Source of the DNA: MED-G78 sp964546275
Lineage (GTDB): Bacteria > Pseudomonadota > Gammaproteobacteria > Magnimaribacterales > D2472
Reading direction: 5' to 3'
NCBI GenBank assembly: GCA_964546275.1
Contig: CAZJJG010000001.1
Location: forward strand, 1-64,000
DNA: 64,000 bases
A model generated the notes under the pieces. That model ran no database searches, was not told where the DNA came from, and worked only from the letters and a program-made list of their open reading frames with translations. Numbering within the stretch: position 1 is the first letter of the stretch; each line of letters begins with the position of its first letter. The position numbers were made by a program, and so were the translations under genes. Shown piece by piece: positions 42,415 through 51,248 of the stretch.

Positions 42415-43099
42415 TAATAATATTTGTTAGAAAAAATTTAATCTCATCGCTTAAATTTTGAGTGTTAGTAATAGACATATTATAGATGTTTTCATCAAAA
42501 GGTATTTGGGTAATTCTTTCAATATTTTTATCTAAAAATATATCTTCAGTTGCTATAGATGGAAAGTTCATATTTTCAATAAATCCTAATATTGGAACAT
42601 TTAGTTTATTAAATGTATGAATTGATTTAATAGTATCGTTTATAGCTAATCTATTTGGTGTCGTAACTAATATTACTCCGTCAAGATCTAGCTCACCTGC
42701 AACAGTTAAATAAGCATCTCCGGTTCCAGGTGGCATATCAACGATTAGCAGATCAAGATTCCCCCAATCCGTTGAATGAATAAGCTGCTTAATTGCTCCA
42801 CTTAACATTGGACCTCTCCAGACAGCTGCCTTGTCATCATCTAGGATGGAACCCATTGAAGCTATCTTAATATTATTAGAAACTAATGGTTTAAGGTATT
42901 TTTTAGAATCTTTTTGAACTATTTCAGGTTTTAGGTTATCAATATTAAAAATAATATGTTGATTTGGTCCATATATATCAGCATCTAAAATACCAATATT
43001 AAAGTCATTGGACAGCGACAATGCTGATAAGGCTGTGATGGTTGACTTACCTACCCCGCCTTTTGCTGATGCAATTGCTATTATTTTTTTAATGTTCAT
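42407..43099 (-). CDS. mrp: Mrp/ApbC-family P-loop ATPase, short form
   Basis: A 230-residue MinD-like ATPase: deviant Walker A SAKGGVGKST, DADIYGPNQH, AVWRGPMLSGAIKQLI and DMPPGTGDAYLT are the Mrp signatures. The usual CxxC pair that binds a bridging Fe-S cluster, after the GxxENM stretch, is missing (ENMNFPSIATED), and the N-terminal DUF59 domain is absent. Family members carry Fe-S clusters; this one may be altered in that role. Position opposite metG is as in other gammaproteobacteria (apbC-metG). Confidence 0.85.
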   Translation of the reverse strand: MNIKKIIAIASAKGGVGKSTITALSALSLSNDFNIGILDADIYGPNQHIIFNIDNLKPEIVQKDSKKYLKPLVSNNIKIASMGSILDDDKAAVWRGPMLSGAIKQLIHSTDWGNLDLLIVDMPPGTGDAYLTVAGELDLDGVILVTTPNRLAINDTIKSIHTFNKLNVPILGFIENMNFPSIATEDIFLDKNIERITQIPFDENIYNMSITNTQNLSDEIKFFLTNIINA

Positions 43100-43161
43100 T
43101 GAATATTGTTTTAACTAATTGAATTATAATATATTTAAGATAATCATTAACTAGGTATATC

Positions 43162-45138
43162 ATCAACAAGCCAAGAAAAATTATAGTTACTCATGCTTTG
43201 CCTTATGCAAATGCACCTCTTCATCTTGGTCATATTCTTGAATCTGTTCAAACTGATATTTGGGTTAGGTTTCAAAACCAAATTGGTAATGAGTGTTTAT
43301 TCTTTTGTGCAGATGATACTCATGGAACTCCTGTAATGCTTAAAGCGAAAGAGCTTGGTATTAGCCCAGAACAGTTAGTTAAAGAAGTTCAAGCAGACCA
43401 TTTATCTACATATAAGGCTTATGACATAGATTTTACAAACTATCATTCAACACATTCTGAAGAAAATAAAGAATATTCTGAAATGATTTATAAGAGTGCA
43501 AAAGAATCTAATCTAATAATTAAAAAATCTGTTAATCAGTATTTTGATAATGATGAGGGCATGTTCTTATCTGATAGGTTTATTAAAGGCACTTGTCCAA
43601 AATGTTCTTCTGAAAATCAGTATGGAGATGGTTGCGAAGATTGTGGAGCATCATATGAACCTAGAGATTTAATTAATCCAATTTCAACTTTATCAAATTC
43701 AGAACCGGTTCTAAAGGATAGTGAGCATATATTTTTTAACTTACCCGAAAAAAAAGACATGTTAGAGGCTTTCTTAAATAATTCTAATATACAAACATCA
43801 GTAAAGAATAAATTAAATGAATGGATGGGCGATCTTAGGCCTTGGGATATTTCAAGAGATGCGCCCTACTTCGGCTTTCCAATCCCTGATGAAAAAGATA
43901 AATTCTTTTATGTTTGGTTAGATGCTCCAATTGGCTACATAGCTTCAATTGCAAATTGGGCTACGAAAGAAGGTAAGGATATAAATAACTATTGGTCAAA
44001 AAATTCAGAATATGAAATTGTTCATTTTATTGGTAAGGATGTATTTTACTTCCATTGCTTATTTTGGCCAGCCATATTAGATAGTTCAAATTTTAAAGTA
44101 CCAGACTCAGTGTTTGTTCATGGATTTCTTACCATCAATGGTGAAAAGATGTCTAAATCAAAAGGAACTGGAATTAAAACAGAAGATTTTGCAAAGCATT
44201 GTGATCCAGAGAAATTAAGATATTATTTGGCTTCGAAGCTTAATGATAAGGTTGAAGATATTGATCTTAATATATCTGATATATCTCAAAGAATTAATTC
44301 AGACATAGTTGGTAAGTATTTAAATATTGCGAGCAGATCTTCAACTTTTATTAATAAAAATGATGGAATGCTCTCACCTCTTATAGACAATGATTTAATT
44401 GATGTCATAACTGGCAATGCTAGCAATATTAAAGATCACTTTGAGTCACGTCAATTCTCCAAAGCAGTTAGATTAATAATGGAAATGGCAGATATTACTA
44501 ATAAATATATTAATGATAAAACTCCATGGAAGATGGAAAATGATGATGCTGTTCTGGTAGCCACAACAGCAATTAATGCTTTTAGAATTATCTCTATATA
44601 CCTAAGCCCGATTTTACCTAAATTAACATCAGAGGCTTTTAAGACACTTGGTTTGGATATTCAGAGCTATAAAGACTTAGATAGTAATTTAGTTGGAAAA
44701 AAATTAGAAAAGTATGTTCCATTAATGACCAGAATGGAGCCGTTAGAGCTTGAACAATTTAATGAAGGAGATGAGAAGATGAAGGGTGAAGAGGATACTA
44801 ATGTAATGAATATTATAAATATAAATCAATTTGCAGATATTGATCTAAGAGTAGCTAAAGTAATTGAAGCTGAAGATATAGAAGAAGCGGATAAGCTTAT
44901 AAAGTTAACCTTGAGTGTTGGTGATTATGGAACTAAAACAGTATTTGCTGGTATTAAAAGTGCCTATAAGAAAGAGGCTTTGTTAAATAGGATGGTCATA
45001 CTTGTGCATAATTTAGCGCCTAGAAAAATGAAGTTTGGTTTATCTGAAGGTATGGTGCTTGCATCTTCTAATGATGAGGGTGGAATATTTCTTATATCCC
45101 CAGATGAGGGAGCAGTTGAGGGTCAAAGAGTAAAATGA
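43162..45138 (+). CDS. metG: Methionyl-tRNA synthetase
   Basis: Class I synthetase with HLGH near the start, a zinc knuckle CPKCSS...CEDCG, the KMSKS loop (GEKMSKSKGT) and a C-terminal tRNA-binding domain (IDLRVAKVIEAEDI, from about residue 555). Conserved residues KIIVTHALPYANAPLHLGH require translation to begin before base 43177, yet the frame upstream to its stop (43141) has no ATG, GTG or TTG. The first conventional start, TTG 43198, would delete the first strand. I mark ATC 43162 as a possible start: it lies 6 bases after AGG and gives INKPRKII. A base error or non-standard start is possible. The stop overlaps the next gene (ATGA). Confidence 0.9.
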   Translation: MNKPRKIIVTHALPYANAPLHLGHILESVQTDIWVRFQNQIGNECLFFCADDTHGTPVMLKAKELGISPEQLVKEVQADHLSTYKAYDIDFTNYHSTHSEENKEYSEMIYKSAKESNLIIKKSVNQYFDNDEGMFLSDRFIKGTCPKCSSENQYGDGCEDCGASYEPRDLINPISTLSNSEPVLKDSEHIFFNLPEKKDMLEAFLNNSNIQTSVKNKLNEWMGDLRPWDISRDAPYFGFPIPDEKDKFFYVWLDAPIGYIASIANWATKEGKDINNYWSKNSEYEIVHFIGKDVFYFHCLFWPAILDSSNFKVPDSVFVHGFLTINGEKMSKSKGTGIKTEDFAKHCDPEKLRYYLASKLNDKVEDIDLNISDISQRINSDIVGKYLNIASRSSTFINKNDGMLSPLIDNDLIDVITGNASNIKDHFESRQFSKAVRLIMEMADITNKYINDKTPWKMENDDAVLVATTAINAFRIISIYLSPILPKLTSEAFKTLGLDIQSYKDLDSNLVGKKLEKYVPLMTRMEPLELEQFNEGDEKMKGEEDTNVMNIININQFADIDLRVAKVIEAEDIEEADKLIKLTLSVGDYGTKTVFAGIKSAYKKEALLNRMVILVHNLAPRKMKFGLSEGMVLASSNDEGGIFLISPDEGAVEGQRVK

Positions 45139-46175
45139 AAGAAGTTGATATAGTAGTAATTGGTGCTGGACCTGTTGGATTATTTACAGTGTTTGAGGCA
45201 GGGCTTCTTGGATTAAGTTGCGTGTTAATAGATAACTTAGATAAACCAGGTGGTCAGTGTGCTGAACTCTATCCAGAAAAGCCAATATATGACATCCCAG
45301 GCGTACCATTTCAGACTGCTCAAGAGCATGTAGATGCATTGCTTGAGCAAATAAAACCATTTGATTATGAATTACTTTTAAATCAAAGAGTTAATGAGCT
45401 AAAAATTAATAGCAATGATGATGGAATTAATACTTGGAATGTTGTGACTTCAGAAAATGAATCTTTTACAACTAAGAATGTATTTATTGCAGCAGGAGCT
45501 GGCTCATTTGAGCCTAGAAAACCTCCAAATATTGAAGACCCTGATAGATTTGTGGGTTCAGGTGTCACATACGCAGTTAGATCTAAAGATCTTTATAAGA
45601 ATAAGAATATTATTATTTTTGGCGGTGGTGATTCTGCATTGGATTGGAGTGTAGAACTAGCATCAATAGCGAAATCAGTAAGTTTAGTTCATAGACGAGA
45701 TGATTTTAGGGGCGCGCCTCATACAGAAGCATTAATGAGAGAGTTGGTAAGTGATAATAAAATAAATTTACTAACACCTTATGTTATTGATTCAATTATT
45801 GGTGATGATGTAGTTTCTGGTGTGAATTTAAAAAACTTTGATACTGGTGAAATTGCTGATTTTGAAGCTGATGAGCTTTTATTTTTATTTGGATTAAATA
45901 AAAAACTAGGCCCAATAGTAGATTGGAATATTGATCTAAATGGTAAAAAAATTCCAGTAGACACAGCTACATACTCTACAAATTTAGATGGAGTTTTTGC
46001 TGTTGGAGATATTAATCATTATGAGGGCAAGCTTGATCTAATACTTTGTGGGTTTCATGAAACAACCATAGCGGTTCAAGAAGCTTATAGAAGAATAAAT
46101 CCTGGTAAAAGAGTTCCATTTGGTTATACAACCTCAAATGCTAAATTACAGGCCAAACTTGGCGTAAGCTCTTAA
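45135..46175 (+). CDS. Ferredoxin/flavodoxin--NADP reductase, thioredoxin-reductase-like type
   Basis: A 346-residue flavoprotein with FAD-binding VVIGAGPVGLFTVFEAG, a second nucleotide site IIIFGGGDSALDW, and GVFAVGDINHYEGKLDLI near the end. It lacks the CxxC disulfide of thioredoxin reductase, which together with PGGQCAELYPEKPIYDIPG identifies the type-2 ferredoxin-NADP reductase. It could pass electrons between NADPH and ferredoxins such as the RnfB-like protein encoded 4 bases downstream. Translation is coupled to metG. Confidence 0.87.
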   Translation: MKEVDIVVIGAGPVGLFTVFEAGLLGLSCVLIDNLDKPGGQCAELYPEKPIYDIPGVPFQTAQEHVDALLEQIKPFDYELLLNQRVNELKINSNDDGINTWNVVTSENESFTTKNVFIAAGAGSFEPRKPPNIEDPDRFVGSGVTYAVRSKDLYKNKNIIIFGGGDSALDWSVELASIAKSVSLVHRRDDFRGAPHTEALMRELVSDNKINLLTPYVIDSIIGDDVVSGVNLKNFDTGEIADFEADELLFLFGLNKKLGPIVDWNIDLNGKKIPVDTATYSTNLDGVFAVGDINHYEGKLDLILCGFHETTIAVQEAYRRINPGKRVPFGYTTSNAKLQAKLGVSS

Positions 46176-46179
46176 GAAA

Positions 46180-46854
46180 TTGAATCTAATTGATTTAATA
46201 CATGATGAACTGCCGCAGATTCAATGCGGCCGATGTGATACTCCAGGATGTTATCAATATGCTGAACAAATAGCATCAGGAGTAAGTCATGATAGATGTG
46301 TTCCTGGTGGTAAGGATACTTTAAATAAGCTTAATAAAATTTTAGCTAAAGATATAACATCTGTTGATATGGCTTATGGTCCATCAATACCTCTACAGGT
46401 TGCATTTATAGATGAATCTGAATGTATTGGTTGCAAGAAATGTATTACTGCATGTCCTGTAGATGCCATATCTGGCTCTGTAAACCTAATGCACAACGTT
46501 ATTAATGATCTCTGTACTGGTTGTGAGCTTTGTATTGAGCCCTGCCCGGTTGACTGTATCGATCTAATAGAAACATCTCAAACGGAAAGTAGAATAAACT
46601 CACAAATCAATTTTAATACGACTTCTTTAATTAGAACTAATGAATCTAAAAAGAAACGAATAGATGAGGCATCAAAATTCAATCATGAGTTGGGAATTGA
46701 AATAAACATTAAATTAAAAAATAGAAATAAAGATACAGAAAAAAATCTTAAAGATCTTCAGCATAAAATCTTAAAAGATCAGTTAGATAATTTTCATAAT
46801 TTTAATGATAATGATAAAGATGTATTTATTAACAATCTCCCTAAAGAGGAATAA
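46180..46854 (+). CDS. rnfB: RnfB-like iron-sulfur protein without membrane anchor
   Basis: A 224-residue protein. Residues about 16-35 hold the Fe-S motif CGRCDTPGCYQYA, as in RnfB; residues about 83-130 hold two 4Fe-4S clusters (CIGCKKCITACPV and CTGCELCIEPCPV). The N-terminal membrane span of authentic RnfB is missing and the last 90 residues are charged. No other rnf gene is in the window, so membership of an Rnf complex is not shown; a soluble electron carrier working with the neighbouring reductase is an alternative. The start codon is TTG at 46180, 4 bases after the reductase stop. Confidence 0.75.
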   Translation: MNLIDLIHDELPQIQCGRCDTPGCYQYAEQIASGVSHDRCVPGGKDTLNKLNKILAKDITSVDMAYGPSIPLQVAFIDESECIGCKKCITACPVDAISGSVNLMHNVINDLCTGCELCIEPCPVDCIDLIETSQTESRINSQINFNTTSLIRTNESKKKRIDEASKFNHELGIEINIKLKNRNKDTEKNLKDLQHKILKDQLDNFHNFNDNDKDVFINNLPKEE

Positions 46855-46857
46855 AGG

Positions 46858-47451
46858 ATGATAAAAGAGAGGTTTCGTAAATACTTACCAGTAGTAGTTG
46901 ATCTTGAAACAGGTGGGTTTGATAGTAAAACAAATGCAATTCTTGAAATTGCTGCAACTTTAGTTGCTGAGAATAATGATACCGGCTTGTTAGAAGTGGG
47001 TGAAACGTATAGATATCATATTGAACCATATGAGGGATTGGTTGTAGAAGCTGAATCCTTGGAATTTACTAAAATTAACCTTGATCACCCTTTGCGTAAT
47101 GCTGTTAGTGAAAAAGATGCATTAGATGACCTCTTTAAAATTATTAACAAACATAGAACAGAAAATGGTTGCTCAAGAGCAATATTAGTTGGTCATAATG
47201 CCCACTTTGATCATGCATTTTTAACAGAGTCAATTAAAAGAAACAATAACAAGAAATCACCATTTCATCCTTTTTCTGTCTTAGACACTGTTACCCTTGG
47301 TGCACTTCATACCAAGCAAACAGTCTTAGCCCGTATTTGTGATGTTTTAGATGTAGAGTATGATTCGAAGCTAGCTCATTCAGCAGCCTATGATTCTGAT
47401 GTTACGGCTAAAGTCTTTTGTAAGATTATCAATGATTTTGATTCTAGGTAA
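46858..47451 (+). CDS. rnt: Ribonuclease T
   Basis: DEDDh 3'-5' exonuclease of 197 residues that matures tRNA 3' ends: VVDLETGGFD, GHNAHFDHAFL and HSAAYDSDVTAKVF are the three active-site motifs. It starts 3 bases after the RnfB-like gene behind AGAGGAATAAAGG. Its stop codon (47449-47451) adjoins the first Fur-like box of the next gene. Confidence 0.93.
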   Translation: MIKERFRKYLPVVVDLETGGFDSKTNAILEIAATLVAENNDTGLLEVGETYRYHIEPYEGLVVEAESLEFTKINLDHPLRNAVSEKDALDDLFKIINKHRTENGCSRAILVGHNAHFDHAFLTESIKRNNNKKSPFHPFSVLDTVTLGALHTKQTVLARICDVLDVEYDSKLAHSAAYDSDVTAKVFCKIINDFDSR

Positions 47452-47456
47452 ATGGA

Positions 47457-47490
47457 AATGATTATCAAAAGTAGAATGATTATCATTATT
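47457..47490 (+). promoter_or_regulatory. Two Fur-like boxes upstream of the bacterioferritin gene
   Basis: TGATTATCA occurs at 47459-47467 and again at 47477-47485, 18 bases apart, each inside AATGATTATCA, which is the core of the Fur consensus (GATAATGATAATCATTATC). The second, TAGAATGATTATCATTATT (47472-47490), matches that consensus at 15 of 19 positions. They lie upstream of the -35 element of the next promoter, not over it, which suits activation or anti-silencing by iron-loaded Fur. Confidence 0.7.
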
Positions 47491-47510
47491 TAAATACCTT
47501 AAATCAATGC

Positions 47511-47539
47511 TTTACATTAGTAATATATTCAAATATATT
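47511..47539 (+). promoter_or_regulatory. Sigma-70-type promoter of the bacterioferritin gene
   Basis: TTTACA (47511-47516) and TATATT (47534-47539) are separated by exactly 17 bases, a good -35/-10 pair, 33 bases before the ATG at 47572. An AAAGGAAAATA ribosome site stands at 47561-47571. Confidence 0.6.
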
Positions 47540-47571
47540 GGCTAAATATTCACATCAAATAAAGGAAAATA

Positions 47572-48012
47572 ATGGAAATGAAAGAGCTTAATTCGGTTAA
47601 TGTTTGCAATATACTTAATGAAATTATGGAATACGAGCTGGCAGGAGTTGTTAGATATACTCACTCTGCACTCATGGTTAGTGGTCCCTATAGAATACCA
47701 ATAGTTACTTTCCTCAAAGAACAAGCTACCGAATCATTACTTCACGCTCAACAAGCTGGTGAACTAATTGTAGGATTAGACGGTCATCCTAGTCAGAAGA
47801 TTGCTCGTATTGAAGAAACTAATAGACACTCTATAAGAGATATACTTGAAGAAGGTTTGATGCATGAGTTACATGCGTTAAGTTTGTACAAAAAACTTCT
47901 TTCAAGTGTTGATAATGCATCTGTCTATCTTGAGGAGTATGCGAGAGGAATGATAGGCGAAGAAGAGCAACACTCTCTTGAGCTAAAAGCAATGTTAAAG
48001 GATTTTAGTTAA
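47572..48012 (+). CDS. bfr: Bacterioferritin-like ferritin
   Basis: A 146-residue four-helix ferritin-like protein. Candidate di-iron ligands appear in order: MEYELAGVVRYTH, ATESLLHAQQAGELI, EEGLMHELHAL and IGEEEQHSLEL. GLDGHPSQKI between helices is shared by bacterioferritin-type proteins. It oxidises and stores iron in the cytoplasm. The E-to-H spacing in the second helix (ESLLH) differs by one residue from E. coli Bfr (ExxH), so it may belong to a sister subgroup, and haem binding is not certain. Start is ATG with internal ATG at codon 3. Confidence 0.83.
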   Translation: MEMKELNSVNVCNILNEIMEYELAGVVRYTHSALMVSGPYRIPIVTFLKEQATESLLHAQQAGELIVGLDGHPSQKIARIEETNRHSIRDILEEGLMHELHALSLYKKLLSSVDNASVYLEEYARGMIGEEEQHSLELKAMLKDFS

Positions 48013-48024
48013 ATAGATTTAATC

Positions 48025-48333
48025 TTAAACTTCTTGAATAAGCTTGAGGAGCTCACCAGATTCATGCATTTCACTAACGATATCTGCACCCCCTACTAAC
48101 TCACCCTTTATAAAAACCTGAGGGAAAGTTGGCCAATCTGAAACACTTGGTAAAGTAGATCTTATTTCTGGATTCTCTAAAATATCAACATAGGAGAATT
48201 CAGCCTCGCAAGTAATAAGAGCTTGGACAGTCTTAGCAGAAAAACCACATCTAGGCTCATAAGGAGTTCCCTTCATATATATAAGAACAGTATTAGCTGC
48301 TATTTGCTCTTTTAATTTTTCTTCAATACTCAT
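48025..48333 (-). CDS. grxD: Monothiol glutaredoxin
   Basis: A 102-residue monothiol glutaredoxin with the CGFS active site (PRCGFSAKTVQAL), TFPQVFIKGELVGGADI cis-proline and glutathione region. It carries and delivers Fe-S clusters. It overlaps pdxJ by 4 bases and is convergent with bfr (12 bases apart). Confidence 0.93.
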   Translation of the reverse strand: MSIEEKLKEQIAANTVLIYMKGTPYEPRCGFSAKTVQALITCEAEFSYVDILENPEIRSTLPSVSDWPTFPQVFIKGELVGGADIVSEMHESGELLKLIQEV

Positions 48334-49085
48334 ATTTGCCCCTTTGTGATGTTTATATATCTATTTATAGTGTCTCTAAAGCCATATTTCAAGGAGTCTA
48401 CTATAATTGCATGGCCTATTGATACCTCATCTATTAAACCTAGAGATCTTAAAGGTGGCAAGTTGTCTAAATTTAAATCATGTCCAGCATTAACCCTAAG
48501 ATTTGAGTCCTTACAATAAATAATAATATCTTTGTATGTATTAATTAGATCTGAATTAGAGATACTCTTATCTGCGAAGCTTCGAGCATATGCTTCTGTA
48601 TAAATTTCTACACAATTAGCTGATAAACTTTGAGCGTAATCTATAGACTTTTTGTCTGGATCAACAAATAAACTCACTCGTTCAGAATTATCTTTTAAAT
48701 TTTTTATTACTTTTTCTAGTTCATGATCATGATCGCCAGTCTCCCAACCGTGATCTGAAGTTATTTGATCAAGAGCATCTGGAACAAGCGTCGCTTGAGT
48801 TGGCTGGACAATCTTTACCAATTCTTCGAACCCAAGATAGTCACCAACCTTTAGTTCAAATGGATTACCTTCAATATTAAATTCAGCTCCTTGAGCCATA
48901 ACTAGCTTACCAAGATTAATAACATCATTTGATGTAGCATGACGGTGATCTGGTCTTGGGTGCAGTGTGATGCCCTCTGCTCCTTCTTCTAATGCTTGTA
49001 ATGCAAATGTCTCGAGATTTGGATAATCTGTTCCCCTAGAGTTTCTTAAAAGAGCAATTTTATTTAAATTTACGCTTAGTATCAT
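48330..49085 (-). CDS. pdxJ: Pyridoxine 5'-phosphate synthase
   Basis: A 251-residue TIM barrel that closes the pyridoxine ring. Motifs: LSVNLNKIALLRNSRG, GITLHPRPDHRHA, CVEIYTEAYA and VNAGHDLNLDNL. Lies between the M20 amidohydrolase (10 bases before) and grxD. Makes the cofactor used by enzymes such as CysK. Confidence 0.94.
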   Translation of the reverse strand: MILSVNLNKIALLRNSRGTDYPNLETFALQALEEGAEGITLHPRPDHRHATSNDVINLGKLVMAQGAEFNIEGNPFELKVGDYLGFEELVKIVQPTQATLVPDALDQITSDHGWETGDHDHELEKVIKNLKDNSERVSLFVDPDKKSIDYAQSLSANCVEIYTEAYARSFADKSISNSDLINTYKDIIIYCKDSNLRVNAGHDLNLDNLPPLRSLGLIDEVSIGHAIIVDSLKYGFRDTINRYINITKGQI

Positions 49086-49095
49086 TTTGTGAGCT

Positions 49096-50451
49096 TTAGT
49101 TATTTAAATGGTCAGCTGAATAATCTGAAACTAAATTAATAAAGCTCTTAACTCCACTATCTAGGGCTGAATCATGAACAACAAAATATGGAGTATGGTT
49201 GCCTGGAGCAACTGCTACATTTTCTTTATTAACTCCAAGAAAAAAATATAATCCAGGAACTTCTTGTGCAAAAAATGCGAAATCTTCAGCTCCTGTAGAT
49301 GCAGATATATCAGAAGTAAACAAGCCATCAGATGCTTCAATGAGTGATTTAGAATAGTTTTTTACTAGATCAGGGTTATTAACAGTAACTGGATAAGATC
49401 CGTATATTGCAAAATCTACAGTTGCTTCAACATTATGAGCTTTTGCTATGTTTGTTGCTATTGTTCTCATCTCTTTATGAATGAGATCAGATATCTCTTT
49501 TTTAAAAGTTCTTATGGTTCCCTCAAGCATTGCTGTTTCGGGAATAATATTATTTCTTGATCCGGCTTTAACTATACCAACTGAGATAACAGCTGGATTT
49601 TCTCTTATATCTATTCGTCTGCTTATTATAGTTTGAAGGCTCGTGCCTATGTCAAAAGCTGCCATTATTGGATCATTCGAAGACCACGGAGTTGAACCAT
49701 GTGATTGTGTGCCTGTAATATTTATTCTAAAAGCTTCAGCAGAAGCCATGGCTGGACCTGCTTTAACTGCTATTGCTCCGTTATACGAATTTGTTACATG
49801 CATACCAAAAACAACATCAGGTCTTTCATCGAATATACCTTCCTTTAACATCAGCTCAGCACCTCCCTCTTCGCCTTCTGGCGGACCTTCTTCAGCAGGT
49901 TGAAATATTAATAAGATGTCTCCATGAAGCTTATCTGTATTTCTAGAGAGAAAATCAGCAACGCCTAGCAAGACTGCAATATGTGCATCGTGACCGCACG
50001 CATGCATAACTCCAACTTCATTTCCTTGATATTGTGTAGTTTCAATTGAAGCAAATGGAAGATTAGTCATTTCTGTAACAGGAAGACCATCAATATCTGC
50101 TCTTAATGCCATGAGTGGACCTGGATGTTCTCCTCTTATGTAAGCAGTTAATCCTGTATAAGCAATACCTGTATTAACTTCTAACCCAAGATCTGTAAGT
50201 AATTCAGCAATATATTTAGATGTTTTAAATTCTCTATTGCCAAGTTCTGGGTACTGGTGAAAGTGATGACGCCATTTAATAATTTTAGTCATTAACCCAT
50301 CTATATCTTGAGAAAGAGCTTCTTTTAATGGGCTAGTTGTACTTTTTGTATTATTTGATGCAATTGCCTCAGGATCCATGCTCATAAGTTGAGCAGATGC
50401 TGGCAATAAGCTAAATGTTAACAAGAAACAGAATATGTGTAATATTTTCAT
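49096..50451 (-). CDS. Exported M20D amidohydrolase
   Basis: A signal peptide (about 1-20, ending SAQ) is followed by an M20 metallopeptidase: WRHHFHQYPELG, metal motif HACGHDAHIAVLLG, the catalytic Glu-Glu in AEEGPPEGEEGG, HVTNSYNGAIAV and a final TGAEDFAFF. M20D members such as hippurate hydrolase cleave N-acyl or peptide amide bonds. The exported location points to nutrient scavenging. Part of a minus-strand unit from the GPH transporter to grxD. Confidence 0.87.
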   Translation of the reverse strand: MKILHIFCFLLTFSLLPASAQLMSMDPEAIASNNTKSTTSPLKEALSQDIDGLMTKIIKWRHHFHQYPELGNREFKTSKYIAELLTDLGLEVNTGIAYTGLTAYIRGEHPGPLMALRADIDGLPVTEMTNLPFASIETTQYQGNEVGVMHACGHDAHIAVLLGVADFLSRNTDKLHGDILLIFQPAEEGPPEGEEGGAELMLKEGIFDERPDVVFGMHVTNSYNGAIAVKAGPAMASAEAFRINITGTQSHGSTPWSSNDPIMAAFDIGTSLQTIISRRIDIRENPAVISVGIVKAGSRNNIIPETAMLEGTIRTFKKEISDLIHKEMRTIATNIAKAHNVEATVDFAIYGSYPVTVNNPDLVKNYSKSLIEASDGLFTSDISASTGAEDFAFFAQEVPGLYFFLGVNKENVAVAPGNHTPYFVVHDSALDSGVKSFINLVSDYSADHLNN

Positions 50452-50479
50452 AACTATACTAATTTATAAGAAAAGAGAC

Positions 50480-51244
50480 TTAATATCTATATATATCATC
50501 CTTTTTTAAGAGTACTAGGGATTCAGCATTATTGGATAAATTAGTATCATCTTTATACCCACTTATTAAAATAATGGGCTGTTGTTCATTACATTGTCCC
50601 ATTAATATAGATGCAGCTGCGGCAAGCTCATCGCCAATAGCTATTTCTGTTGTCATTAAGACATTGCCATGCATATCTATTGCACCTTTTTTATCTAATA
50701 AACAATTTATATTTGAGCTACCTATAGCAAAACCCGTTATTCCATATCTTTGAGGTCGCGTCATTGAGTCACTAATAATAACGTTAACATTAAGGTCTAA
50801 TCTTTTGCTTAAATTATTACTAATTGTAAGTGCTGATTTGTTCGGATCTTCAGGCAGCAACAGAACCTGTTTCTTATTATCTTTAATATTAGAAATATCA
50901 ATTCCAGCATTTATATTTGTAAATCCTAGTTTATGCTCAGTTATTAAAATATTGTTTTCAGAACTTAAAATCTGATTTGATTCATTTAAAACTACTTGAA
51001 TGAATTCTGCTGATTTATTTACTGTTTTAGCAAGGATTGATGCTTCTGCAGATACTTCTACGTTAGATAATTTTACATATCTATCTTCAGACTTAGATAT
51101 GATCTTTTGAGCAATAACAAAGATATCTCCATCCTTTACTAGCAACTCATCATTAGAAATATTTTGGATTATCAATTCTGTTAAATCTGTTCCAGGATCA
51201 ATTTCAGGAATATTTAATAATGCTGTTAATGATAATGAATTCAT
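50480..51244 (-). CDS. cofE: Coenzyme F420:L-glutamate ligase-like protein (CofE)
   Basis: A 254-residue protein with the F420_ligase order: NIPEIDPGTDL start, GDIFVIAQKIISKSE, GFTNINAGIDISNI, LLPEDPNKSA, NVIISDSMTRPQRYGITGFA and NVLMTTEIAIGDELAAAA. CofE adds glutamates to F420-0 using GTP. The frame extends to 51289, but the family start matches ATG 51244; this removes the overlap with the transporter. No cofC, cofD, fbiC or F420-dependent enzyme is in the window, so an F420 role is inferred from homology alone; a different gamma-glutamyl ligase activity is possible. Confidence 0.83.
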   Translation of the reverse strand: MNSLSLTALLNIPEIDPGTDLTELIIQNISNDELLVKDGDIFVIAQKIISKSEDRYVKLSNVEVSAEASILAKTVNKSAEFIQVVLNESNQILSSENNILITEHKLGFTNINAGIDISNIKDNKKQVLLLPEDPNKSALTISNNLSKRLDLNVNVIISDSMTRPQRYGITGFAIGSSNINCLLDKKGAIDMHGNVLMTTEIAIGDELAAAASILMGQCNEQQPIILISGYKDDTNLSNNAESLVLLKKDDIYRY

Positions 51245-51248
51245 GGAA

